This document shows positions 33,751-45,103 of a DNA stretch of 64,000 nucleotides, one piece after another (within the stretch, counting starts at the first letter, position 1; every line of letters begins with the position of its first letter). This DNA is from Cocos nucifera (lineage: Eukaryota; Streptophyta; Magnoliopsida; Arecales; Arecaceae), in NCBI GenBank assembly GCA_006176705.1, contig QRFJ01000761.1, positions 186,001 to 250,000 of the forward strand, written 5' to 3'. The translations under genes were made by a program, and so were the position numbers. The notes below the pieces were generated by a model. The model did not search any database and was not told where the DNA came from. It saw nothing but the letters and a program-made list of their open reading frames with translations.

Positions 33751-36700
33751 ACTAAAGCCAATCGCCCTTATATTTTAATCCCATACAATCAAGGTGGCGA
33801 TCAAACAGTTGCAGTGGTAAAGCCTTAGTGAATGGGTCTGCTATGTTGTTCTTTGTGTCAACTCATTCTATGACTACATCTTGTCTTTCAATAATTTCAC
33901 GAATGAGATGGAAGCATCTCAGAATGTGTTTGGATTTATGATGAGACCTTGGTTCCTTTGCTTGAGCAACAGCTCTAGTATTATCATAGTAAAGTGGTAC
34001 TGGATTCTCAATTTCAGGAATAACACCTAATTCAGTGAATGAACTTCTTCATCCAGACAGCTTCCTTGGCGGCTTCACTTACAGCTATGTATTCTTGCTT
34101 CAATGGTTGAGTCAGCTACAGTTGGCTGCTTAGTACTCTTCCAACTCACTGCTCCACCATTCAGAGTAAAGACATACCCTAAAATAGATTTGCTATCATC
34201 TGGGTCTGATTGAAAACTAGAATCAGAATATGCTTCTAGTTTAAGATCAGAACCACCATATACAAGAAAAATATCTTTAGTCCTTCTTAAGTACTTAAGA
34301 ATATTTTTCATAGCTTTCCAATGATCCTCTCCTAGATCAGCTTGAAATCTACTTGCAATGCCTAAAGCATAAGCAACATCAGGCCTTGTACATAACATGG
34401 CATACATTATTGATCCAACAGCCGAAGCATAAGGAATAGAACACATTCTATTTCTCTCTTCAGGTGTCTTTGGAGACATCTTTTTAGAGAGATGTATGCC
34501 TTGACTCATGGGTAAATAACCTCTTTTACTCCCATCCATACTGAATCTTTTCAGTATTAAGTCAATGTACCTTGATTGGGACAAGCCTAGCATCCTCTTA
34601 GATCTATCTCTATAGATCTTTATTCCTAGTATATAGGATGCTTCTCCCAAATCTTTCATGGAAAAACTTATTTGATAGCCATAATTTGACTGATTGTAAC
34701 ATTGGGATATCATTCCCAATGAGGAGTATGTCATCTACATACAGAACCAAGAAGACTATTGGTTCTTCCCACTAGTTTTCTTGTACACACATGGTTCATC
34801 CACATTCTTGATAAAACCAAACTCTTTTATTGTTTCATCAAAATGGATGTTCCAACTCCTTGATGCTTGCTTTAATCCATAAATGGATCTCTTAAGTTTG
34901 CATACCTGATTTGGTCTCTCATTTGACTCAAATCCTTCTGGCTGTGACATATAGACTTCCTCCTCAAGGAAACCATTAAGGAAGGCAGTCTTTACATCCA
35001 TTTGCCATATTTCATAGTCGTGGTATGCTGCTATAGCAAGCATAATCCGAATAGATTTGAGCATGGCAATAGGTGAAAATGTTTCATCATAATCAATCCC
35101 CTATTTTTGCCTAAAATCCTTAGCCACCAATCTGGCCTTATAGGTTTCAATTTGACCATCAGCTCCAATCTTTTTCTTAAAAATTCCATTTGCATCCAAT
35201 AGGATTTATATCCTCTTGGTGCATCCACCAAAGTCCATACTTTGTTGGTGTGCATGGATTCCATTTCGGATTGCATGGCAGCCAGCCATTTGTAAGAGTC
35301 CTTACTTTTGACTGCTTCCATATAGGTCAGAGGTTCGTCATTCTTCAATGACTTGGGCTTCATTATTCTCAATAATGAAACCATACCTCACAGGTGTATT
35401 TCTGTACTCTTTTAGACCTACGGATAGGAGTTATGTGTTCTGGTTCTTTTATATGATTATATGGTTGAGAAATTTCTATTTGATTTTTCTTGAACTTCAC
35501 TAAGTTCAATATTTCTGCCACTGCCCTTTTCTAGGATAAATTTTTTTTCCATGAAAATGGCATGCCTACTTACAAATACCTTTTGTTCAGTAGGATGGTA
35601 GAATAAATATCCTATACTATTTCTAGGATATCCTATAAATAGACATCTCTCTGATCTAGCATCAAGTTTATGTCCAAAATTTCTTTTTTGACATATGCTG
35701 GACAACCCCATATCTTAAGATACTTAAGATTAGGTTTCTTACTTCTCCATATGTCATATGGAGTACTAGATACAGATTTAGAAGGTACTCTATTCAAGAT
35801 GTAAATTGCAGTCTCCAGAGCATGACCCCAGAAGAAAATAGGTAAATTCAGTGAAGCACATCATGGACCATACCATATCTAATAAGGTATGATTTTTTTC
35901 TTTCGGCTACACCATTTAATTATGGTGTATAAGGAGGTGTCCATTCAGAGAGAATCCCTTTAACTTTAAGATAGTCAAGAAACTCACTAGATAAGTATTC
36001 TCCTTCTCGATCAGATCGAAGGATTTTTATACATTGTCCAATTTATTTTTCGACCATACTTTGATACTCTTTAAATTTATCAAAGGCTTCTGATTTGTGT
36101 TTCATAAGATACACATATCCAAACCTAGATAAATCATCAGTGAATGTAATAAAATAAGAGTATCCTCCTCTAGCTTGAGTTGTCATAGGACCACATACAT
36201 CCGTATGTACAAGTCCTAATAACTCATTTGTCCTTTCTCTATGTCCACTAAATGGAATCTTGGTCATTTTACCCATGAGGCATGATTCACAAGTTCCCAA
36301 TGATTCATAATCAAAAGGATCAAAGAACTTTTCTTTGTATAACTTGTTAATCCTAGCCTCACTAATATGACCTAATCGATAATGACAATGCCAAAGTAAA
36401 AAGTATTATTTATGTCATCTCTCTTACGTTTTTCATTTTCATCAATATGAAATATATTATCATCCAAACATAGAGTCAACAAACCATTGCTAAATATGCC
36501 AAAACAAATATTTTCATTAGAATATTTGATCGAGCAACCTTCGCTCGTTACATTAAGACTATAACCTTATTTTAATAACAAGGGTATAGATATAATATTT
36601 CTAATGATCTTAGGCATATAATAATAATTTGTAAGCTCTAAGATCTTTCCATAAGGTAACTTCAATATATTTGTCCCTACAGCTTCTGCTTGGATAGACT

Positions 36701-37196
36701 CTCCTCCAGCGCCATAGAGCTTGAAGTCATCTTTCTTCAAACTCTTAATTTTCTGCAGCCCCTACAAAGATTTGCAGATATGAAAACCACAGCCGATATC
36801 TAATACCCAAGAATTTGAAATAGAAGAATTTAATGATAATATAGTATGTATCTCATACATACCTTTTGGTGCATTATTTGCACCAGACTTCATGGTTGCA
36901 AGGTAAGCCTTGCAATTCCTTCTTCCAATGACCTGCTTTGCCACAGTGAAAATAGGTCATCGTCTGTCTGGAGATCCTTCTTCCTCTTTTTCTTCTTATT
37001 TATACCACTTTTTAGGATTCAACCTTCTCTTTGAACCCTTTTTGCCTGTCCTTCTTCTTGGAGATCCCATCCATAAGAAGAAGAGGAGCCTTATCTTTCT
37101 TGATATGGCTTTCTGCTGTCTTGAGCATATTTAATAGCTCAGGCAATGGAAGAATTTAGTTTGTTCATGTGATAGTTCATGATAAACTGAGAAAAT
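33751..37196 (-). pseudogene. First C internal copy: gag end to RNase H
   Basis: Read leftwards from the gap: gag tail (near 37190-36970), zinc knuckle/protease (about 36960-36660; WVLDIGCGFHIC has Ile for the Thr of the usual DTG), integrase (36300-36043 with VHTDVCGPM and the TFTDDLSRFGYVYL stretch, continuing to about 35760), middle region 35711-35457, reverse transcriptase (35384-34075, with the WQMDVKTAFLNG motif) and RNase H to about 33751. Compared with the second copy it has more one-base frame breaks, several in homopolymers. No polyprotein can be made. Confidence 0.85.
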
Positions 37197-38196
37197 NNNN
37201 NNNNNNNNNNNNNNNNNNNNNNNNNNNNNNNNNNNNNNNNNNNNNNNNNNNNNNNNNNNNNNNNNNNNNNNNNNNNNNNNNNNNNNNNNNNNNNNNNNNN
37301 NNNNNNNNNNNNNNNNNNNNNNNNNNNNNNNNNNNNNNNNNNNNNNNNNNNNNNNNNNNNNNNNNNNNNNNNNNNNNNNNNNNNNNNNNNNNNNNNNNNN
37401 NNNNNNNNNNNNNNNNNNNNNNNNNNNNNNNNNNNNNNNNNNNNNNNNNNNNNNNNNNNNNNNNNNNNNNNNNNNNNNNNNNNNNNNNNNNNNNNNNNNN
37501 NNNNNNNNNNNNNNNNNNNNNNNNNNNNNNNNNNNNNNNNNNNNNNNNNNNNNNNNNNNNNNNNNNNNNNNNNNNNNNNNNNNNNNNNNNNNNNNNNNNN
37601 NNNNNNNNNNNNNNNNNNNNNNNNNNNNNNNNNNNNNNNNNNNNNNNNNNNNNNNNNNNNNNNNNNNNNNNNNNNNNNNNNNNNNNNNNNNNNNNNNNNN
37701 NNNNNNNNNNNNNNNNNNNNNNNNNNNNNNNNNNNNNNNNNNNNNNNNNNNNNNNNNNNNNNNNNNNNNNNNNNNNNNNNNNNNNNNNNNNNNNNNNNNN
37801 NNNNNNNNNNNNNNNNNNNNNNNNNNNNNNNNNNNNNNNNNNNNNNNNNNNNNNNNNNNNNNNNNNNNNNNNNNNNNNNNNNNNNNNNNNNNNNNNNNNN
37901 NNNNNNNNNNNNNNNNNNNNNNNNNNNNNNNNNNNNNNNNNNNNNNNNNNNNNNNNNNNNNNNNNNNNNNNNNNNNNNNNNNNNNNNNNNNNNNNNNNNN
38001 NNNNNNNNNNNNNNNNNNNNNNNNNNNNNNNNNNNNNNNNNNNNNNNNNNNNNNNNNNNNNNNNNNNNNNNNNNNNNNNNNNNNNNNNNNNNNNNNNNNN
38101 NNNNNNNNNNNNNNNNNNNNNNNNNNNNNNNNNNNNNNNNNNNNNNNNNNNNNNNNNNNNNNNNNNNNNNNNNNNNNNNNNNNNNNNNNNNNNNNN
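37197..38196. other. Assembly gap (1000 N)
   Basis: Exactly 1000 N, the customary filler for a gap of unknown size. Left edge lies in gag of the first C copy, right edge inside the middle C LTR. Any frame spanning it is meaningless. Confidence 0.99.
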
Positions 38197-40067
38197 ATCA
38201 GCCAATCTCATGCCTCATCAGTAAAAATGAGATATAGACTTAGTCCAAGAGGTGCCTTAAAGCAGAAGGACTCTTGGATTAATTCTACGTAAGTTTTTAC
38301 GAAGAGTCGCAATGCTTCATCTTTGGCACCACCCTTTTCATCCATTAGATCATGAAACAAAGCCATCCAATGGCTCTAAAAAGGGATGCCCATTCAGCAA
38401 GAAGGCATGGAGATAAACTTTGAATAGTCAAAGTCCCAAGAGACTTTGACTTAGTCCAAGAGACGTCAAGGAGGAGTAGGCGGCATGGAGTCTTGGGCGG
38501 CAAGGGGCTTGGGCGACAAAACATCCTTGGGCGAAAAATTTAAAAGGAAAAAGAAGTATTTCATCTGTAGAAGGACTCTTCTATGCACCCCATATCAGAT
38601 GTCCATGCCTAATTAAAAAATATTTATGTGACATAACATATGGGAAAAAAGTCAAAGAAGGTAGGCGCCATCTTATTCCATGCGCCAAAGAGTCCTTTGC
38701 GCATGAAAGACTTCCCACGCACAAGAGAGAGACTCTCTAGCATGTGGGATGCAGGTATGTGGTGCCAATCTAAAGCCCAATCAATCTAGGTTAATCCAAC
38801 TCAAGACCAAATCCTTATTTGGCTCAAATCGGATCTTAATTAGCCCAAATCGGAAGCCGATTCGAATCCAATTCGAATCCAGATGCTAGGGTTTGCTATA
38901 TGTGCTAGCATATTCATCTTGCAAACATGGTCTAATCTAATTAGACCCTTAATCAATTCTCTTTGTGTGTGACCCATTGGGTTCCACATCTAACCAGCAG
39001 TGAGTCAGGGTGTGATTTGACCTAATCTGGTTAGAACTCAACCAAACCGATTTAGGTCAAAACTAGCCAACCCAATTTGACTTAATTTAGAACACTTTCT
39101 AATTTAATGATCAAATTAAAATTTTAATTTGATCAAACCCACAAGACATGATTGACATCTAGCAACGTATCATGACTACCCAAAAGATGTGAAATTTTGA
39201 TGAAAATACCAAAAATATCCTTCAGTGAAAATTACCATGCAACTAGATCCTTCGATCTTCCTGCATCCTGAATATGACTCTGGGTATGAAAATATGTCAA
39301 TCCCAATATCATATTCATTTCTCTTTCAATCTTATGATAATGATTCATTTAATGAAACATTAGAAATCATTTCTAATTTTCATCATGCTTTGATCAAAGT
39401 CTTCCTGAATCATTATTTGTTTGAAGCAGGTAGGATGCTATTTCCTCTTACCAGGAGAGATCGATTCCTTGTTAACCTACTCACAATCTTCATATATATA
39501 ATCTACCATATCCAGATCATCCCGTACATAACTAAGTCATGAATGAGTATGAACCAAAATATGGATTTATATATATAAGATTCTATGGTAGTTTCAGGTC
39601 AAAGGATTACATGCACAAATTCCACTATGAGAACCATCTATTGACATGTAGATAAGACTCCATTAGATATTCTCAATTTGGATCAATTCAGTGAACTCAT
39701 TCTCTAATGAGCACCCACATTCTTGTATTAGTGTCATACACAAGTTATTGTGAGATCAATCATCCTCTCAATCGAGCATACAAAGAATGTGCTAGTCTTA
39801 CCGAAAAACATTGATCCCTAACTCAATGTCCCATCGACTAGGAATATTTAAATTAGGGTTTTAAGATTTTAGGTCTCACTAGTATGATCTCATCATAATC
39901 CTAAAATCATAGCCCTAATTTATAGAGTTCATCATAATCTTAAATAAATAATAAGACACTGCATATGATGAAATAAATGCCTTTATTTATTAAAAATGTC
40001 ATTACATGAGTCTGGAAGACAAAGAACATCCCAAAAAATAAATTGGCTTGAGGGCATATTCCTTTCA
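38197..40067 (-). repeat. Middle LTR of element C (part after the gap)
   Basis: Starts within the LTR at the place equivalent to 45726 of the right LTR and runs to the complete end GGCATATTCCTTTCA. It serves as the 3' LTR of the second internal region. Confidence 0.92.
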
Positions 40068-40080
40068 ATCTCCCACTTGC
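40068..40080 (-). promoter_or_regulatory. Polypurine tract, second C internal region
   Basis: Minus strand GCAAGTGGGAGAT, identical to the first copy and directly next to the LTR. Confidence 0.8.
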
Positions 40081-40081
40081 A

Positions 40082-40589
40082 CTAAAGCCAATCGCCCTTA
40101 TATTTTAATCCCATACAATCAAGGTGGCGATCAAACAGTTGCAGTGGTAAAGCCTTAGTGAATGGGTCTGCTATGTTGTTCTTTGTATCCACTCGTTCTA
40201 TGACCACATCTTGTCTTTCAATAATTTTTCGAATGAGATGGAAGCATCTCAGAATGTGTTTGGATTTATGATGAGACCTTGGTTCCTTTGCTTGAGCTAC
40301 AGCTCCAGTATTATCACAGTAAAGTGGTACTGGATTCTCAATTTTCAGGAATAACACCTAATTCAGTGATGAACTTCTTCATCCAGACAGCTTCCTTGGC
40401 GGCTTCACTTACAGCTATGTATTCTGCTTCAGTGGTTGAGTCAGCTACAGTTGGCTGCTTAGTACTCTTCCAACTCACTGCTCCACCATTCAGAGTAAAG
40501 ACATATCCTGAAATGGATTTGCTATCATCTGGGTCTGATTGAAAACTAGAATCAGAATATGCTTCTAAGTTTAAGATCAGAACCACCAT
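40082..40589 (-). pseudogene. Second C copy: RNase H
   Basis: Two overlapping frames (40589-40338 and 40357-40082) joined by one frameshift encode a Copia RNase H: LEAYSDSSFQSD, then SWKSTKQPTVADSTTEAEY and VPLYCDNTGAVAQAKE, with the catalytic acidic residues in place, ending in a GDWL-type terminus. It would remove RNA from the RNA-DNA hybrid during reverse transcription. Confidence 0.88.
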
Positions 40590-41699
40590 ATACTAGAAAA
40601 ATATCTTTAGTCCTTCTCAAGTACTTAAGAATATTTTTCACAGCTTTCCAATGATCCTCTCCTGGATCAGCTTGAAATCTACTTGCAATGCCTAAAGCAT
40701 AAGCAACATCAGGCCTTGTACATAACATGGCATACATTATTGATCCAACAGCCGAAGCATAAGGAATAGAACTCATTCTATTTCTCTCTTCAGGTGTCTT
40801 TGGAGACATCTTTTTAGAGAGATGTATGCCTTGACTCATGGGTAAATAACCTCTTTTACTCCCATCCATACTGAATCTTTTCAGTATTAAGTCAATGTAC
40901 CTTGATTGGGACAAGCCTAGCATCCTCTTAGATCTATCTCTATAGATCTTTATTCCTAGTATATAGGATGCTTCTCCCAAATCTTTCATGAAAAACTTAT
41001 TTGATAGCCATAATTTGACTGATTGTAACATTGGGATATCATTCCCAATGAGGAGTATGTCATCTACATACAGAACCAAGAAGACTATGGTTCTCCCACT
41101 AGTTTTCTTGTACACACATGGTTCATCCACATTCTTGATAAAACCAAACTCTTTTACTGTTTCATCAAAATGGATGTTCCAACTCCTTGATGCTTGCTTT
41201 AATCCATAAATGGATCTCTTAAGTTTGCATACCTGATTTGGTCTCTCATTTGACTCAAATCCTTCTGGCTGTGACATATAGACTTCCTCCTCAAGGAAAC
41301 CATTAAGGAAGGCAGTCTTTACATCCATTTGCCATATTTCATAGTCGTGGTATGCTGCTATAGCAAGCATAATCCTGAATAGATTTGAGCATGGCAATAG
41401 GTGAAAATGTTTCATCATAATCAATCCCCTATTTTTGCCTAAAACCCTTAGCCACCAATCTGGCCTTATAGGTTTCAATTTGACCATCAGCTCCAATCTT
41501 TTTCTTAAAAATCCATTTGCATCCAATAGGATTTATATCCTCTGGTGCATCCACCAAAGTCCATACTTTGTTGGTGTGCATGGATTCCTATTTCGGATTG
41601 CATGGCAGCCAGCCATTTGTAAGAGTCCTTACTTTTGACTGCTTCCGTATAGGTCAGAGGTTCGTCATTTCTCAATGACTTGGGCTTCATTATTCTCAA
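40552..41699 (-). pseudogene. Second C copy: reverse transcriptase
   Basis: A 324-codon frame (41526-40552) plus an upstream frame (41699-41505) cover a Copia reverse transcriptase: KWLAAMQSEI at the start, WQMDVKTAFLNG, SIYGLKQASRSWN, the catalytic FLVLYVDDILLIGND at about 41041-41085, then KRFSMDGSKRG and the SIMYAMLCTRPDVAYALG region. One frameshift separates the two frames and another separates it from RNase H, and a stop falls near the 41526 boundary. Nearly intact, so decay is recent. Confidence 0.9.
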
Positions 41700-42599
41700 T
41701 AATGAAACCCATACCTCATAGGTGTATTTCTTACTCTTTTAGACCTATGGATAGGAGTTATGTGTTCTGGTTCTTTTATGTGATTATATGGTTGAGAAAT
41801 TTCTATTTGATTTTCTTGAACTTCACTAAGTTCAATATTTCTGCCACTGCCCTTTTCTAGGATAAATTTTTTTTCCATGAAAATGGCATGCCTACTTACA
41901 AATACCTTTTGTTCAGTAGGATGGTAGAATAAATATCCTATACTATTTCTAGGATATCCTATAAATAGACATCTATCTGATCTAGCATCAAGTTTATGTC
42001 CAAAATTTCTTTTGACATAAGCTGGACAACCCCATATCTTAAGATACTTAAGATTAGGTTTCTTACTTCTCCATATGTCATATGGAGTACTAGATACAGA
42101 TTTAGAAGGTACTCTATTCAAGATGTAAATTGCAGTCTCCAGAGCATGACCCCAGAAGAAAATAGGTAAATTCAGTGAAGCACATCATGGACCGTACCAT
42201 ATCTAATAAGGTATGATTTTTTCTTTCAGCTACACCATTTAATTGCGGTGTATAAGGAGGTGTCCATTCAGAGAGAATCCCTTTAAATTTAAGATAGTCA
42301 AGAAACTCACTAGATAAGTATTCTCCTCCCCGATCAGATCGAAGGATTTTTATACATTGTCCAGTTTGTTTTTCGACCATACTTTGATACTCTTTAAATT
42401 TATCAAAGGCTTCTGATTTGTGTTTCATAAGATACACATATCCAAACCTAGATAAATCATCAGTGAATGTAATAAAATAAGAGTATCCTCCTCTAGCTTG
42501 AGTTGTCATAGGACCACATACATCCATATGTACAAGTCCTAATAACTCATTTGTCCTTTCTCTATGTCCACTAAATGGAATCTTGGTCATTTTACCCAT
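41696..42599 (-). pseudogene. Second C copy: integrase
   Basis: Frames 42599-42114 and 42121-41696. The core has the three acidic residues of the D-D-35-E type: VHMDVCGP, ILRSDRGGEYLS and NGVAERKNHTLLDMVR. The C-terminal part carries the GKMTKIPF start, KPNLKYLKIWGCPAYVK and FIGYPRNSIGYLFYHP. A frameshift lies near 42120. Integrase would insert the element DNA into a chromosome. The first copy has Thr where this one has Met before the first Asp (ACG to ATG). Confidence 0.9.
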
Positions 42600-42925
42600 G
42601 AGGCATGATTCACAAGTTCCAATGATTCATAATCAAAAGGATCAAAGAACTTTTCTTTGTATAACTTGTTAATCCTAGCCTCACTAATATGACCTAATCG
42701 ACAATGCCAGAGTAAAGTATTATTTATGTCATCTCTCTTACATTTTTCTATTTTCATCAATATGAAATATATTATTATCCAAACATAGAGTCAACAAACC
42801 ATTGCTAAATATGCCAAAACAAATAATTTTCATTAGAATATTTGATCGAGCAACCTTCGCTCGTTACATTAAGACTATAACCTTGTTTTAATAACAAGGG
42901 TATAGATATAATATTTCTAATGATC

Positions 42926-43276
42926 TTAGGCATATAATAATAATTTGTAAGCTCTAAGATCTTTCCCATAAGGTAACTTCAATATATTTGTCCCTACAGC
43001 TTCTGCTTGGATAGATTCTCCTCCAGCGCCATAAAGCTTGAAGTCATCTTTCTTCAAACTCTTAATTTTCTGCAGCCCCTGCAAAGATTTGCAGATATGA
43101 AAACCACAGTCGGTATCTAATACCCAAGAATTTGAAATGAAAGAATTTAATGATAATATAGTATGTATCTCATACATACCTTTTGGTGCATTATTTGCAC
43201 CAGACTTCACGGTTGCAAGGTAAGCCTTGCAATTCCTCTTCCAATGACCTGCTTTGCCATAGTGAAAATAGGTCAT
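42926..43276 (-). pseudogene. Second C copy: zinc knuckle and protease
   Basis: 116 codons directly after a TAA that ends gag, in the same frame. YFHYGKAGHWKRNC is a CCHC zinc knuckle with both leading Cys replaced by Tyr. NSWVLDTDCGFHIC is the aspartic protease site, where the usual DTG has become DTD; the first copy shows DIG instead. The frame stops near 42926 before the gag-pre-integrase region. Confidence 0.82.
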
Positions 43277-44002
43277 TTATCCGGAGACCTTCTTCCCCTT
43301 TTTCTTCTTATTTATACCACTTTTAGGATTCAACCTTCTCTTTGAACCCTTTTTGCCTGCCTTCTTCTTGGAGATCCCTTCCATAAGAAGAAGAGGAGCC
43401 TTATCTTTCTTGATATGGCTTTCTACTATCTTGAGCATATTTAACAGCTCAGGCAATGAAGAATTTAGTTTGTTCATATGATAGTTCATGATAAACTGAG
43501 AAAATGATTCTGGGAGTGATTGCAGGATCAAATCCTGACTTAACTCTCCATCCATTACAAAACCTAATTGACTTAATCGAGTGATTAGGTCAATTACCAT
43601 CAAAACATGATTTTGTATGGATGTTCCTTCTATCATTCTTGCATGAAATAATTGCTTAGATATCTCATATCTAGCAGTCCTACTATGCTCTCCATAAAGC
43701 TCTTTTAGATTGAGCAATATGGATTGAGTGTCCATGCTATCATGCTGCCTCTGTAATTCATTATTCATAGAGGCAAGTATGATGCATTTGACAGTAAGGA
43801 AATCATTTTGCCACATCTTGTATGTGGACTTATCTTCATCTGTGGCATCATTTTCTAATGGCTTAGGATCAGGGGTGTCAAGAATATAGGAGAGTTTTTC
43901 TTGACTGAGTACTATTTTAAGATTTCTCAACCAGTCAACATAATTTTGACCAGTCAATTTATTTGAATCCAAAATTGAACGTAATGAAAGTGAAGAAGCC
44001 AT
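43277..44002 (-). CDS. Second C copy: gag (capsid) protein, open frame
   Basis: An uninterrupted 241-codon frame starting MASSLSLRSILDSNKLTGQN. It holds the Copia gag domain (about residues 15-195; TGQNYVDWLRNLKIVL, then QLGFVMDGELSQDLILQSLP and QFIMNYHMNKLNSSLPELLN) and a lysine-rich tail (198-240). Gag forms the cytoplasmic particle. The zinc knuckle lies after a TAA in the same frame, so the stop either is decay or separates gag from pol. The start ATG is the first after the leader, and the context GCC ATG is read on the minus strand as GAAGCCATT in plus. Confidence 0.75.
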   Translation of the reverse strand: MASSLSLRSILDSNKLTGQNYVDWLRNLKIVLSQEKLSYILDTPDPKPLENDATDEDKSTYKMWQNDFLTVKCIILASMNNELQRQHDSMDTQSILLNLKELYGEHSRTARYEISKQLFHARMIEGTSIQNHVLMVIDLITRLSQLGFVMDGELSQDLILQSLPESFSQFIMNYHMNKLNSSLPELLNMLKIVESHIKKDKAPLLLMEGISKKKAGKKGSKRRLNPKSGINKKKKGKKVSG

Positions 44003-44153
44003 TTAATCTACATAATAAAGAACAATACATAAGCAAATAATTCATGATGACAAACATAATTAAATTAGGACTTTAATTTAATTATGTCTTCCACTAAAAA
44101 TCATAACCCTCTTATTGATTTTCTTAGTGAGAATAAGATCCTAATTCCTTATA

Positions 44154-44183
44154 AAAAGTCTTGTGGTTGCACAACAAACTTGT
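44154..44183 (-). repeat. Leader stem-loop 1
   Basis: Plus strand TTGTG-GTTG-CACAA core, then a CA bulge, then AACTTGT pairing back to AAAAGTC with one wobble and one mismatch. Tetraloop CAAC in element sense. Confidence 0.7.
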
Positions 44184-44344
44184 TATAAGTTCAAAGGTAG
44201 GAAACTCTTTCCAATTGCATTTTATGCAACTCTCAAAAAATTTTTGCCTCTAAAATATTAATAGCCTTGTGTTAACAACAACAAACTTTAATGTTTTAGT
44301 TTAAGTAGAACCCTTCATTTCTATACAGTCAAAAATGAAATATA

Positions 44345-44374
44345 ACTACTTTTGTGGTTACACAACAAAGTAGT
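44345..44374 (-). repeat. Leader stem-loop 2
   Basis: Same core TTGTG-GTTA-CACAA and CA bulge; lower stem ACTACTT/AAGTAGT pairs at all seven positions. Tetraloop UAAC in element RNA. Confidence 0.75.
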
Positions 44375-44433
44375 ATATTCAAAATGCTGTAAGCATCTCA
44401 ATGCACTAGATTAATATTACATCTTTCCCCATG

Positions 44434-44463
44434 ATAGATCTTGTGGTTACACAACAGAACTAA
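44434..44463 (-). repeat. Leader stem-loop 3
   Basis: Same core and CA bulge; lower stem TAGATC/GAACTA pairs with a single internal mismatch. Tetraloop UAAC in element RNA. Confidence 0.7.
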
Positions 44464-45085
44464 TATGGTTCTGGACATAATAAGAAAATAGTATGAAGGA
44501 AGGCCTTAATGTAGTGAATATAATATTAAGCATTTCAATCTGAAATTAAATTAATCAAATCGGCCAGGTAAATGGGAGAGAAATGGGAGTCCCCCCGTTG
44601 CTTTCCTTAGACACCAATAAATTTGGCCAGGTCAGACAACAGAACCAATTAAAAAATCATGTTCTCTTTACCAATCAATGAACCAATTTTTCTAGACACC
44701 GATTAGATCAATTAGACATCCTGACTGATTTCAGCTAATAGATTAATTACACTACAACTTAATATAATTTTTTTCATAGAGGGGATTTAAAAAGGTCTCG
44801 AATGCACATACTGATTTAAAACAAACTAAATGCATAATAGCATTAAAATATATATATGTCAATTAACATGTATAATTATTCTAGGACAACCATCATTATA
44901 TAGTGAAAACTTTCCACTATATCAGGGCAACCTTTACAGAATAATATATACAACATAATCTCATTACAATAAGTAAAAGAATATGATCTCATCATATAAA
45001 TAAAAATATGCTAAAAATATTATATCATATTTTTCATTTATGCCATTATACTGTAAGCAAAGCATTATATGATTTAACCTAATAA

Positions 45086-45102
45086 GGCTTGCTCTGATAC
45101 CA
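45086..45102 (-). promoter_or_regulatory. Primer-binding site of element C
   Basis: Minus strand TGGTATCAGAGCAAGCC, a perfect 12-base match to the usual initiator-Met tRNA site, one base after the LTR. Confidence 0.93.
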
Positions 45103-45103
45103 C

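Larger units (their letters stand above)
44003..45085 (-). other. Leader of element C with stem-loop array
   Basis: About 1.1 kb, AT-rich. It carries three clear stem-loops (44154-44183, 44345-44374, 44434-44463) and one weaker copy (about 44265-44286). A further inverted repeat at 44898-44922 (ATATAGTG, loop, CACTATAT) lies close to the primer site. No open frame of note. Confidence 0.7.

Noticed and set aside
37169..38224. Long open frames on both strands across the gap
   Set aside because: They consist of N; no sequence is known there.
41696..42121. Separate host gene
   Set aside because: The words PNLKYLKIWGCPAYVK and FIGYPRNSIGY belong to the C-terminal part of Copia integrase; it continues the neighbouring frame after one frameshift.
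45086..45102. tRNA-like sequence
   Set aside because: It is only the 3'-end complement of initiator-Met tRNA used as a primer site; there is no cloverleaf. The same holds for the sites at 3557, 26201, 54492 and 58000.
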